Source: Candidatus Obscuribacterales bacterium (GTDB taxonomy: Bacteria; Cyanobacteriota; Vampirovibrionia; Obscuribacterales; Obscuribacteraceae). From it: a DNA stretch of 64,000 bases. Where the stretch lies: NCBI GenBank assembly GCA_019750335.1, contig JAIEOQ010000005.1, forward strand, positions 124,001 through 188,000. Direction: 5' to 3'. The notes under the pieces were generated by a model. The model did no database searches, was not told the DNA's origin, and worked only from the letters and a program-made list of their open reading frames with translations. A program made the position numbers and the translations under genes. The stretch's first letter is position 1, and each line of letters begins with the position of its first letter. This document shows positions 34,500-43,299 of the stretch, piece by piece.

Positions 34500-36908
34500 T
34501 CAGTTGACCTTAATGAGTTTCGCAAACTTTGGATCCATTAAACGTTTACCGGAACTTTGAAACTCAATGTTATAGAGTTCTTTCTCACCTTCGCCGATTA
34601 CTTGTGTAACTTTGCCCATACCAAATTTTGTATGCATCACTTGATCGCCAAGCTTAAATCGTTCGAAGCTTGGTTCGGATTGTGTTGAGTGATTTGGACT
34701 TTCCGGCGGTGGGGTATAGCGGCCGAGCACCCGCGGCTTGGCTTGGGCTGGGGTTGACGGTTGTGTCTGACCGAAGCGAGATTGCTGCGGTTGAGAGGAA
34801 TAACGGTTTTGTGTTTGCGGTTCAAAGCTTGGTGTTGCTGGCTGTGATTCAAGTCCGGTAAGCAGATCCGGTTTGATCTCAGATAGAAAACGGCTCGGGA
34901 TGGTGTAGTTGGTTGAACCGAAATTACCGGTCATAAAAGAAGCGCGTTTACGCGAATAAGTGATATACAGCCGCTCTTCGGCTCTGGTTACGCCGACGTA
35001 CATCAAGCGGCGTTCTTCTTCAAGTGCGGCCGGAGAGTGAGAGTTGATCGAGCGTACATGAGGAAAGAGTCCTTCTTCAAGCCCAACCAAAAATACGTTT
35101 TTAAACTCTAGCCCTTTTGAAGAATGCAGAGTCATCAGACGGACAGCGTCTTCGCCATGCTTGACTGCATCCAGGTCGCTAACCAGTGAGATGCGAGTAA
35201 GAAATGATTCCAGATTCGGTTCGTCAGCTAAAGATTCAAACTCTTGAGCGACAGTGATTAATTCGCGTAGGTTTTCCAAACGACCGTATGCTGTTTCGTC
35301 TTTAGCGGCGCTTGCTTCTTCTTCAAGTTTGCGGGTATAGCCCGATTGCGAGAGCAATAATTCGAGTAGTTCAGAAACGGACTTGTGCGTGGCAAGATCT
35401 TGCAGACGTTCGATCAGTAAAGCAAAGTCAGCAAAAGATTTGGCTGCCCGCGCGCTCAAGGCCGGAATTTTATTTGCCAGAACAGCGGCATGCAAAAGGC
35501 TTATATTGTTCTTTTCGGCATATTCAACCAGATGATCCAAGCTGGATTTACCTAAGCCACGTTTAGGCGTATTGATCGTACGTAAAAATGATTGTCCGTC
35601 GCTGCCGTTGTAGATCAACTTCAAATAAGCGATTACATCTTTGATTTCAGCGCGATCATAAAATCTGGTGCCGCCAATCATCAAGTAAGGCGTATGATTG
35701 CGCACGAGCACTTCTTCCATAGAACGGCTTTGGGCGTTGGTTCTGTAAAGAATTGCCGTGTCGGATAAGTTAATGCCGCGAGCTTGCAGACGCTTAAGTT
35801 CTTCAACTACGAAATAGGCTTCGTCTATTTCATCCATTCCGGCATAAACTTTGATCTTTGCTCCTTGCCCGCGATTGCAGCGCAAAGTTTTTTCAATACG
35901 TTCAGTATTGTTTTGGATGATACTGTTGGCCACTTCAAGAATGCTGGCAGTACTGCGGTAGTTATCTTCCAGCTTGATCAGTCTGGTTTGACGATAATCT
36001 TTTTGGAAACCGAGAATAATACGAAAGTCCGCTTTACGCCATGAATATATGGACTGGTCGACGTCTCCGACTACCATCAGGCTGCGCTCATGCCAGAGTT
36101 TTGTCAACTCTTCATCGGTAATGTCTTTTGGCTCTTCGCGGCACAATGAGCGGATAAGCTTATATTGGGATTGGTTGGTATCTTGGAATTCATCAACTAA
36201 AACGTGACGAAAACGCTCCTGCAGCTCACTTCGCAAATCAGGATCTTGATCCAGCAAATCATTGAAAATCAAAATCAAATCATCAAAATCAAGGGCATTG
36301 TTGCGAGCCAGCCCGGCTTGATAATGATTGAATATTTCAGATAGTTTTCCGTCGCGGTAAGTACGCGCTTCGCTTGTAAATTGAGCGGCGGTTAAACCGT
36401 CGTTCTTAAGGGCTGAAATGGCATAACGCATCTCGCGTGGTGCAAATACTTTCTCGTCCAAATTGAGTTTTTGGACAGTATTTTTGACCAGGCTCATGCT
36501 GTCTGTTTCATCATAAATGACAAAATTAGTTTTCCAGGTCAAACCTTCTTTGCTTTTGTAGCGATGTATCTCTTGGCGCAAAAGACGTGCGCAAATACTA
36601 TGAAAGGTACCAATCATCAGGCGACGGGCGATTTGGGGTCCGACCAGGCTTTCTACCCGCTCTCTCATTTCGCCGGCGGCTTTGTTGGTAAAAGTGACAG
36701 CTAGTATTGATTCCGGTGCTTGTTTCAGGGTCGAAAGCAGATAAACCGCCCGCTTTGTCAAGACCGTCGTTTTGCCGCTGCCGGCGCCGGCTAAAACCAG
36801 AGATGAGCCCCAGTTCAAAGAAACAGCTTCCAGTTGGTGCTGATTTAGTCCTTTAGTGAGAGTGTCTTCCATCGGTCCGGCTTGTAAGTTGATAGTGTTG
36901 GTATTCAT
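34500..36908 (-). CDS. UvrD/PcrA-type superfamily 1A DNA helicase
   Basis: An 802-residue 3'-5' DNA helicase. Motifs: Q motif GLNQHQLEAV, Walker A LAGAGSGKTTVL, TFTNKAAGEMRERV, Walker B VDEFQDTNQSQY, GDVDQSIYSWRKAD, LEDNYRST, TLHSSKGLEFKNVFLVGLEEGLFPH, and YVGVTRAEERLYITYS. A low-complexity Q/P/S linker (about 690-745) leads to a C-terminal Tudor-like domain (GDQVMHTKFGMGKVTQV), as in PcrA and UvrD, where it contacts RNA polymerase. Roles are nucleotide excision repair, mismatch repair and clearing of replication blocks. Start ATG 36908; an internal ATG 12 codons on is an alternative. Confidence 0.95.
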   Translation of the reverse strand: MNTNTINLQAGPMEDTLTKGLNQHQLEAVSLNWGSSLVLAGAGSGKTTVLTKRAVYLLSTLKQAPESILAVTFTNKAAGEMRERVESLVGPQIARRLMIGTFHSICARLLRQEIHRYKSKEGLTWKTNFVIYDETDSMSLVKNTVQKLNLDEKVFAPREMRYAISALKNDGLTAAQFTSEARTYRDGKLSEIFNHYQAGLARNNALDFDDLILIFNDLLDQDPDLRSELQERFRHVLVDEFQDTNQSQYKLIRSLCREEPKDITDEELTKLWHERSLMVVGDVDQSIYSWRKADFRIILGFQKDYRQTRLIKLEDNYRSTASILEVANSIIQNNTERIEKTLRCNRGQGAKIKVYAGMDEIDEAYFVVEELKRLQARGINLSDTAILYRTNAQSRSMEEVLVRNHTPYLMIGGTRFYDRAEIKDVIAYLKLIYNGSDGQSFLRTINTPKRGLGKSSLDHLVEYAEKNNISLLHAAVLANKIPALSARAAKSFADFALLIERLQDLATHKSVSELLELLLSQSGYTRKLEEEASAAKDETAYGRLENLRELITVAQEFESLADEPNLESFLTRISLVSDLDAVKHGEDAVRLMTLHSSKGLEFKNVFLVGLEEGLFPHVRSINSHSPAALEEERRLMYVGVTRAEERLYITYSRKRASFMTGNFGSTNYTIPSRFLSEIKPDLLTGLESQPATPSFEPQTQNRYSSQPQQSRFGQTQPSTPAQAKPRVLGRYTPPPESPNHSTQSEPSFERFKLGDQVMHTKFGMGKVTQVIGEGEKELYNIEFQSSGKRLMDPKFAKLIKVN

Positions 36909-37080
36909 ACTTAATTTTTAGCGGTTTCTGAAACTGCTCGCCAGTGCGGAATTTCTAATACCGTCTCTTTGCAATCCAGGCTGCCCAAAAAGCACGTAAT
37001 TATGAAAATATTCTTTTACGACTTGTAAACTGGGACTGTGAAGTCTTCCTTATCGACCCCGCAGCCTGTAATCTTAAAGG

Positions 37081-37096
37081 CGGCGTTTAAACGCCG
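37081..37096. promoter_or_regulatory. 16-bp perfect palindrome upstream of the DprA-like gene
   Basis: CGGCGTTTAAACGCCG, 38 bp before the ATG at 37135, in the 226-bp divergent region between the UvrD/PcrA gene and the DprA-like gene. In RNA it would give a six-bp stem with a four-base loop; no U-tract follows. It could be an operator for either gene. Confidence 0.35.
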
Positions 37097-37134
37097 GATG
37101 ACAGTAAAGACACTTAGGATTTACGGTGATTTAG

Positions 37135-37656
37135 ATGAGTTCAGCTGATCGTGGCACTATGGCTGCCGTACCGACATTGGATGAATTGGCTCAAGAGCTG
37201 CTTTTGATCCAGCAATCAGGACCCAGGCGCGTGGCTATATTGGGCTCACGTAATCTGCCTTTGACGCATCAGCAGCTTGTCGAGATGTTGAGCTATGCGT
37301 TAGTGCTTTCAGGAAATCAAGTCGTAACCAGCGGCGGCGCTAACGGTACAAATATGGCTGCCATACGCGGTGCCCAGCGCGCAAATCCGGACCGTTTGGA
37401 AATCATATTGCCGCAAACTATCGGGCAACAACCGATGGAAGTGCAAGATTTGTTGATCGGCGTTCGTAATACTGTTGAATATCCTGATCGCCGAACAATG
37501 ACATTGGCTGATGCCAGTAAGCTTTGCAACCATGAAATAATTGATCGTTGCCAGCAGATAATCTGTTTCCTCTGGCATACAAGCTACACACTTTTAGAAT
37601 CGGTCAACTATGCTAAAGAGCATCGTAAGATTGTTACCAGCTTCTATCTAGATTGA
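37135..37656 (+). CDS. DprA-like Rossmann (SLOG) protein, cyanobacterial 'DNA recombination-mediator protein A' type
   Basis: A 173-residue protein with one Rossmann-like domain: RRVAILGSRNLPLTHQQLVE, the glycine loop TSGGANGTNMAAIRGAQ, and the late IICFLWHTSYTLLESVNYA. It resembles the short DprA/SLOG proteins annotated as recombination-mediator protein A in Cyanobacteria, which lack the flanking domains of full DprA. SLOG domains bind nucleotides or nucleotide-derived ligands; a role in natural transformation is not shown. It begins 226 bp from the divergent UvrD/PcrA gene and ends 4 bp before mraY. Confidence 0.75.
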   Translation: MSSADRGTMAAVPTLDELAQELLLIQQSGPRRVAILGSRNLPLTHQQLVEMLSYALVLSGNQVVTSGGANGTNMAAIRGAQRANPDRLEIILPQTIGQQPMEVQDLLIGVRNTVEYPDRRTMTLADASKLCNHEIIDRCQQIICFLWHTSYTLLESVNYAKEHRKIVTSFYLD

Positions 37657-37660
37657 GTGC

Positions 37661-38782
37661 TTGACGTATCTATTGCCTACCAGTAGCCCGTTTTTTCTGC
37701 TTTCGGCAGCGGCTGCATCTTTTGTTGTTTGCTGTTTAGCGTATCCGTTTTATATCGGTTGGCTCAAGCATAAGCAATTGGGGCAATTTGTTCGCGAAGA
37801 CGGACCGCAAAGTCACGCTGTTAAACAGAAAACCCCGACTATGGGCGGCTTGTGTTTCATTGGCGGAACTACACTCGTATCGCTTGTATTTCTGCTCGGC
37901 TCCGAGCTGGCTACTCATTTTCTTCATCTGGCAGTGCCGCTGCTTGTTTTAGTTATTGCCGCCTTGTGCGGTTTGGTCGGTTTTGTTGATGATTTCGGCA
38001 AAATAACCAGTCGTTCCAATAAAGGCATATCCGGTACAAAGCGGTTGGCGGCTGAATTTGGCCTGGGCTTGGTGCTTGGTTTGATCCTGCTTTATTTGCA
38101 AGCGCCGATTGCTGATTTTGTGCTTCTTTCCTCGACCTGGAAGCTTGACCCGTTTTGGACCGTATTATTCGCTTTATTGATGGGGCCCTTTCTGGTTGCT
38201 GCATCGAGCAACGCCCTTAATTTGCATGACGGCATGGATGGTTTGGCTGCCGGAACAGCTATTCAAGTCTTCGCTACTTTAACTTTCATGCTCACTGCTT
38301 TAGCGCAGCCGGGTTTAGCTTGTATTGCTGCCTGCGTTTGCGGCGCACTTGCTGCTTTTCTTGTGTTTAACCGTTATCCGGCAAAAGTTTTTATGGGCGA
38401 TACGGGCAGTCTCTTTCTCGGAGCGCTAATGGCGGCGCTGGTATTGGCGTCGGGACTGACAATCTGGTTCATTCCCCTGGCGCTTATTTACATAATTGAA
38501 ACTTTGTCGGTCATTGCTCAAGTCGTTTATTTTAAGTTGACCAAACCTTATCAACCAAGCGTACCGATGAAACCCTGGTCTCTGGTTTTGCTCAAGCTTA
38601 CGAAACGTTTGCCCGGAGAAGGTAAGCGCCTTTTTCGCATGGCGCCGATTCATCATCATTTTGAAGCACTTGGCCTGGAAAAAGGTATACGCGAATGGAA
38701 GGTGGTGGCATGGTTTTGGCTTTGCCAGTTTGCCATCTGTCTTCTTTGTTTGTGGCTCTTTGCTTTGCAAAACGGGCAATAG
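37661..38782 (+). CDS. mraY: Phospho-N-acetylmuramoyl-pentapeptide transferase
   Basis: A 373-residue MraY, the integral membrane enzyme that makes lipid I from UDP-MurNAc-pentapeptide and undecaprenyl phosphate. Motifs in order: HAVKQKTPTMGGL, VGFVDDFGK with the Asp110-Asp111 pair, SNALNLHDGMDGLAAG, NRYPAKVFMGDTGSLFLGA and the MraY-specific RLFRMAPIHHHFE loop, which separates it from WecA-type enzymes. The start appears to be a TTG at 37661, 4 bp after the DprA-like stop, without a good SD, so coupled translation is likely. It is not within an mra/mur/ftsW cluster here, which is unusual for mraY. Confidence 0.96.
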   Translation: MTYLLPTSSPFFLLSAAAASFVVCCLAYPFYIGWLKHKQLGQFVREDGPQSHAVKQKTPTMGGLCFIGGTTLVSLVFLLGSELATHFLHLAVPLLVLVIAALCGLVGFVDDFGKITSRSNKGISGTKRLAAEFGLGLVLGLILLYLQAPIADFVLLSSTWKLDPFWTVLFALLMGPFLVAASSNALNLHDGMDGLAAGTAIQVFATLTFMLTALAQPGLACIAACVCGALAAFLVFNRYPAKVFMGDTGSLFLGALMAALVLASGLTIWFIPLALIYIIETLSVIAQVVYFKLTKPYQPSVPMKPWSLVLLKLTKRLPGEGKRLFRMAPIHHHFEALGLEKGIREWKVVAWFWLCQFAICLLCLWLFALQNGQ

Positions 38783-38819
38783 AGATATACTTTATTGAGC
38801 CTAGCGGCGTAATTAAAGT

Positions 38820-38834
38820 TTGGTTGCCAACCAA
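38820..38834 (+). promoter_or_regulatory. Inverted repeat ending at the TPR-gene start codon
   Basis: TTGGTTG and CAACCAA (7-bp arms, one central base) run up to the A of the ATG at 38834. No SD is visible in this stretch. The repeat could be an operator or could limit initiation; it may also be chance. Confidence 0.25.
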
Positions 38835-40669
38835 TGACAAACAAAATAAATGAATTGGTTATGCAGGGAAAGGTTGAGGAAGCTTATTCGCTTTTGTCGG
38901 ACCAAGCCGCTCAAGAACCGGATAATGCTCAAGCTCATTTTGAGTTAGGCAGTTTTTGTTATAACCAAGGAAAATTTGCCGAAGCAGAGCGGAGCCTCAG
39001 GCAAGCAAACTCAATTTCAGCGACGGCCTCGAGCTTTTATCTTTTAGGCTTGTTGTTGTTGCGAGCCGGTAAGCATGAAGCGGCTATGGAGTCTTTTCGT
39101 GAAGCTTGCGAATTAGACGAGAATTTTGCTTTAGGTCATTTACACTGGGGCATCGCTCTTTTAGCGATGAACAGTTTGAATGGTGCTCTCGGTCAATTCA
39201 AATTGGCTTGTCGCTTAAACCCGCAACTTACTGTTGCTTTTTACGAGGCCGGTGTAGTCAGCTATCGCCTGGGGAGCTATGTTGAAGCTGCCGAATTTTT
39301 TGCAAAAGCCACTGAGTTGGAGTCTAATTTAGCCGAAGCTTTCAATGGGTTAGGCGCAGCGCAACTGGCTTTGCAAAACTTTAGCGAAGCTCGTCAAAAC
39401 TTTGAAAAAGCTTTGAGTCTTGATGAAACCCAAGTACAAATACGTTTGAACTTAGCTGCGACTTTAATGCGTTTAGCTAAATTGGAGGAGGCTTCTCGTT
39501 GCTATCAGGAAGCAATTAACCAGCATAACTCGACAATTGATGCGCGTTCACGCAGTTATATGTATAACGATTGGGGCGTGAATTTAGCCCAGCTGGGACA
39601 TATAGAAGAAGCGGTCGAAAAACTGTTTCAGGCGGTAGACATTGATCCGTCTTTAGCTCAGTCAAGATTGAATTTAGGCCTGGTGCGCATCTCCTTAGGA
39701 GAGTACGAGCAGGCTGCTGATGATTTTGAAAAGCTGCTTGAGCTGGAGCCGAATTATGCCCCGGCTTTGTTGCCTCAGTCCACGGTACTTTTTTTGGAAG
39801 GGCGTTGTGAAGAAGCTCTTGAACGTTTGACTGCGTTGCAAATGCAAGGCGAAAAAACGGCGTTGCTGTCTTTGTGGAAAGGTTACTGTCATTTGGCGCT
39901 TAAACAGTTTGCCGAAGCGGAGACAAGCTTTCGCGATTCATTAGCGCTGGAGCCTGATAATCCTCTGTCTATGGATGGATTAGGTGCCGCATTGGCATTT
40001 CAGGATCAGTACAATGAGGCTGTGGCGAAATTCAAAGAGTGCACGGAAAAACATCCTGATTATGCACCGGCTCATCTGCATTTGGCGCGGAGTTATGAGG
40101 CTGCCGGTAATATTGAAGAGGCGCTCGTAGAGTACAAAGCCGCTGTAAATAAAGACCCGGATTGTTTTCTGCCGGAGAAAGAAACGATTGAAAGTTTGCT
40201 CAAGCATGCTCGTTTCGATTTAGTGCAATTGAAAGCGGAAAGGCTGCTTTCTGCCCTGCCTGAAGACGAGCAAGGGCAGCTTGCTTTAGTGCGAGCGTTG
40301 CGTGGACAAAATCGTCAGGAAGAAGCTGCTCAAGCTCTGGAAAAACTTTTAGCGCAACACCCGAACTGTGGTGTAGCCCATATGCTGCAAGGACAAATTT
40401 ATTTGGCCGGTGGACAGCTTTTAGAAGCTGATGAAAAATTTCGTATGGCCGCCGAATTTTCTGAACCCGATGCCGGCTTGTATTTTGCTTGGGCGAAAAC
40501 TCTGGGACTCTTAGGTTTACATGAGCTGGCTATTGAAAAACTAGAAAAAGCAAACGAAATTGATCCTTTTGATGCCGACATCTATGAAGCTTGGGGCGCT
40601 ACTTTAAAGCTCCTGGGACGTTATCAGGACGCCGCCGAAATTTATCGCAAAGCGGCGGAGTACATTTAG
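38834..40669 (+). CDS. Large TPR-repeat protein
   Basis: A 611-residue cytoplasmic protein made of about 16 tetratricopeptide repeats from end to end, with the usual pattern of W/L, G, Y and A at TPR positions (for example AHFELGSFCYNQGKFAEAERSL and AEAFNGLGAAQLALQNFSEA). No signal peptide, membrane segment or catalytic domain. TPR solenoids serve as protein-protein scaffolds. It lies 51 bp after mraY and 3 bp before the histidine kinase, so it may be an adaptor for that signalling pair or for the wall enzymes. Confidence 0.88.
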   Translation: MTNKINELVMQGKVEEAYSLLSDQAAQEPDNAQAHFELGSFCYNQGKFAEAERSLRQANSISATASSFYLLGLLLLRAGKHEAAMESFREACELDENFALGHLHWGIALLAMNSLNGALGQFKLACRLNPQLTVAFYEAGVVSYRLGSYVEAAEFFAKATELESNLAEAFNGLGAAQLALQNFSEARQNFEKALSLDETQVQIRLNLAATLMRLAKLEEASRCYQEAINQHNSTIDARSRSYMYNDWGVNLAQLGHIEEAVEKLFQAVDIDPSLAQSRLNLGLVRISLGEYEQAADDFEKLLELEPNYAPALLPQSTVLFLEGRCEEALERLTALQMQGEKTALLSLWKGYCHLALKQFAEAETSFRDSLALEPDNPLSMDGLGAALAFQDQYNEAVAKFKECTEKHPDYAPAHLHLARSYEAAGNIEEALVEYKAAVNKDPDCFLPEKETIESLLKHARFDLVQLKAERLLSALPEDEQGQLALVRALRGQNRQEEAAQALEKLLAQHPNCGVAHMLQGQIYLAGGQLLEADEKFRMAAEFSEPDAGLYFAWAKTLGLLGLHELAIEKLEKANEIDPFDADIYEAWGATLKLLGRYQDAAEIYRKAAEYI

Positions 40670-40672
40670 TCT

Positions 40673-42163
40673 ATGCAAGAGTTGTCCCATGACGATTTGC
40701 TGGCTAAGTCCAAGCAATTGATTTATTTTCGCTTTGCCTTTGCTGTCGTGGCCCTCTGTTTTGTATTTTTAGTCGGACATTTTGTACGCATAGATCTTGA
40801 TCCGCTGGCGCTTAGCGGGACTTGCATTTTTGTTGTCTGTGTCAATGCAGTCGGTTACTTTTTGCTCAAGCAGGATCTCTTACCTAGCGAAAAAACTTTG
40901 AACGGGCTGAATGCCGTTTTGCTTTCAGGGGATATAGTTGCCATCAGTTGTGCTGTGCATCTGACGAAAGGTGCTGAATCAGACCTCTTCTTTCTTTATC
41001 TCTTACCGATTTTGCTAGCCAGCAACGTCTTCGGGCGGATTGGAATTTTTTTGACGGCGCTTTTTGCTTCATCGGCGTATGTAGCAGTTTTACTTGTGGC
41101 CAACTGGAGCTTCCTCCCTTTTGCTTATGTCAATGTTGTGCCGGAGAGCTTGTCTGCAGCTTACGCTCATCGCCTGCTCGGTCAAATAGTTTCGCGTAGC
41201 GGCATACTGTTCATTCTTTCAATTGTCTGGGCTGCTTTTTGTTTACGCATGTCCGGAATAGATCAGGACACTAAGTTACGCTTAGAAGAACAGTTGCGAG
41301 CTAATACAGCAAAAAATTTGGAATTGAGACAGATTCAATCTCAACTTATTCATCAAGAAAAAATGGCTTCGTTAGGACGGATTGTTGCCGGAATCGCTCA
41401 TGAATTAAACAATCCGATTAATTTCGTTCATGGCAATTTGCCTTATTTGCGCGAATATTTCGAAGATCTAAAAAAGCTAGTCGCCTCTTTTGATCAGATC
41501 GGAGACAATCCAAAAATAAGAGTAGAAGAGCTGAAGAGGGAGATTAACTACGATTTTTTGGTGACTGATCTGGACAACATTATTGCCGATTTAAATGAAG
41601 GGGCCGAGCGGGTGCGTTTGATTGTCAGAAACTTGCGCAGCTTCAGCCGCTTAGATGAGGCTGAGCTGAAGGAGGCTTCAATTGTAGACGGACTGGAGTC
41701 GACGATAAAGATATTGAGCCAGTATTACGGGCAAGACAAGATTGCTCTTGAAACAAGCTATGCTCAGCTACCCTTGGTTTTGTGTTATCCGGGCAAATTG
41801 AATCAAGTATGGATGAATCTGCTGTCTAACGCTGCTCAAGCTGTTTCTCAGGTACCGAATCCGAAAGTGGTTATCGCCACAGAGCTGCTTTCGGACTGGA
41901 TAATTGTATCTGTTGGCGACAACGGGCCTGGTATTAAAGAGTCCGATCAGAGTAAAATCTTTGAGCCGTTCTTTACGACAAAACCAGTCGGGCAGGGGAC
42001 CGGCCTCGGTTTATCGATTTGTCACTCAATAATTGAAAGACATGGTGGGCAGATTTGGTTTGAAAGCGAGCCGGAGAAAGGTACAAAATTCTTCGTGAAA
42101 ATCCCCATTAAGGCGGTGGTAGATCTTAATGAACCGGGACAAATAGAGCCCTCAGTGACCTAG
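40673..42163 (+). CDS. Membrane sensor histidine kinase
   Basis: A 496-residue kinase. Six hydrophobic segments fill residues about 18-190 with almost no periplasmic loop, so the signal is probably sensed in the membrane. A coiled coil (about 200-228) leads to the H-box MASLGRIVAGIAHELNNPINF with phosphoacceptor His243, then the HATPase domain: NLLSNAAQAV (N box), VGDNGPGIKESD (G1), FTTKPVGQGTGLGLSICHSII (G2). The partner is the HD-GYP response regulator 20 bp downstream. The TPR gene lies 3 bp upstream. The domain type is that of stress and biofilm kinases; the stimulus is unknown. Confidence 0.95.
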   Translation: MQELSHDDLLAKSKQLIYFRFAFAVVALCFVFLVGHFVRIDLDPLALSGTCIFVVCVNAVGYFLLKQDLLPSEKTLNGLNAVLLSGDIVAISCAVHLTKGAESDLFFLYLLPILLASNVFGRIGIFLTALFASSAYVAVLLVANWSFLPFAYVNVVPESLSAAYAHRLLGQIVSRSGILFILSIVWAAFCLRMSGIDQDTKLRLEEQLRANTAKNLELRQIQSQLIHQEKMASLGRIVAGIAHELNNPINFVHGNLPYLREYFEDLKKLVASFDQIGDNPKIRVEELKREINYDFLVTDLDNIIADLNEGAERVRLIVRNLRSFSRLDEAELKEASIVDGLESTIKILSQYYGQDKIALETSYAQLPLVLCYPGKLNQVWMNLLSNAAQAVSQVPNPKVVIATELLSDWIIVSVGDNGPGIKESDQSKIFEPFFTTKPVGQGTGLGLSICHSIIERHGGQIWFESEPEKGTKFFVKIPIKAVVDLNEPGQIEPSVT

Positions 42164-42183
42164 TTACATTACACTAAACAAAC

Positions 42184-43299
42184 ATGATTTTTCGCCATAA
42201 AATTCTGCTTGTCGATGATGAACCGGCCAATTTGCGGCTTTTACAAAGGGTTCTCGGTCGCGACTATGAAATTCTTTCCGCTCAAAGCGGAACGGCGGCT
42301 TTGGACATTCTAAAACAGAGCAAAGTCAGTTTAATCATTTCGGATCAACGGATGCCGGGATTAACCGGGGTTCAGCTTTTGCAACAATCCTTGGCACTGG
42401 ACCCGGATGCCATTCGTATCCTGCTCACAGGCTATACGGATATCCAGGCTTTGATCGATGCTATAAATACCGGGCAAATTTACAAATATGTTCAAAAACC
42501 CTGGGATGCCGAAGATTTAAAGCTTACAGTAAAGCGTGCTTTGGAAGCCTACGAACTGCGCTCTTCCAATCTTAAGTTGATCAAGGATTTGCAATCAGCG
42601 CTGGCCAAACTGGAGAATATTTCCATCGGTACGATTACTGCCCTGGCTAACGCTCTTGACGCTAAATGCGACTACACTTCGGGGCATAGCTTGCGCGTGA
42701 GCCGTTATGCTTTGGCGATTGGCAGAGTGCTCGGTTTTGCTGATGATCAGCTGAAAGATTTGGAATTGGCCGGTATTTTGCATGATATAGGCAAAATTGG
42801 CGTGCCGGAGTCTATTCTCTGGAAACCGGGTCGTCTTAATGATGAAGAACAAAAAATCATGGCTATGCACCCTTTAAAAAGTGTGCAAATGATTGGCGAT
42901 ATCGAACAATTCGAACGAGTTAAGCTCTGGGTCAAGCATCATCACGAACATCTGGACGGTAGCGGCTATCCGGATCGACTGACCGGCAAAGAGATTCCGA
43001 TTGGCGCGCGCATTGTACTTGTTGCCGACGCTTATGATGCCATGACTAGCGACAGACCGTATCGGATGTCGATTGGCTTTGAGCGAGCAACATCAGAGTT
43101 GCGAAAATTTGCCGGCAAACAATTTGATCCTGAATTTGTTGAAGCGCTGCTTTCGGCTGTCGGTGAAAACGGCGAGCATCTTAGTTCGAACGGAATTCCA
43201 GAGAGCTTTCTTGGATTGCAGCTCGGGTCAATTGATCCGCTGCAGAGCGGTAAACAACACTTGGTGGAAGCTGCACGCCTTCGGCAAACTGGTTTGTAG
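42184..43299 (+). CDS. Response regulator with HD-GYP c-di-GMP phosphodiesterase domain
   Basis: A 371-residue protein: receiver domain (1-120) with acidic pair Asp11-Asp12 and phosphoacceptor Asp54 in IISDQRMPGLTG, and Lys in VQKPWD; linker; HD-GYP domain (about 145-330) with GHSLRVSRYA, His200-Asp201 in LHDIGKIGVPE, HHHEHLDGSGYPDRL (GYP at 261-263) and ARIVLVADAYDAMTSDRPYR. All metal ligands look intact, so it should break down c-di-GMP. It is paired with the histidine kinase upstream. The last 39 codons overlap the convergent GT9 gene by 119 bp. Pilins downstream are plausible targets of c-di-GMP control (inference). Confidence 0.95.
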   Translation: MIFRHKILLVDDEPANLRLLQRVLGRDYEILSAQSGTAALDILKQSKVSLIISDQRMPGLTGVQLLQQSLALDPDAIRILLTGYTDIQALIDAINTGQIYKYVQKPWDAEDLKLTVKRALEAYELRSSNLKLIKDLQSALAKLENISIGTITALANALDAKCDYTSGHSLRVSRYALAIGRVLGFADDQLKDLELAGILHDIGKIGVPESILWKPGRLNDEEQKIMAMHPLKSVQMIGDIEQFERVKLWVKHHHEHLDGSGYPDRLTGKEIPIGARIVLVADAYDAMTSDRPYRMSIGFERATSELRKFAGKQFDPEFVEALLSAVGENGEHLSSNGIPESFLGLQLGSIDPLQSGKQHLVEAARLRQTGL

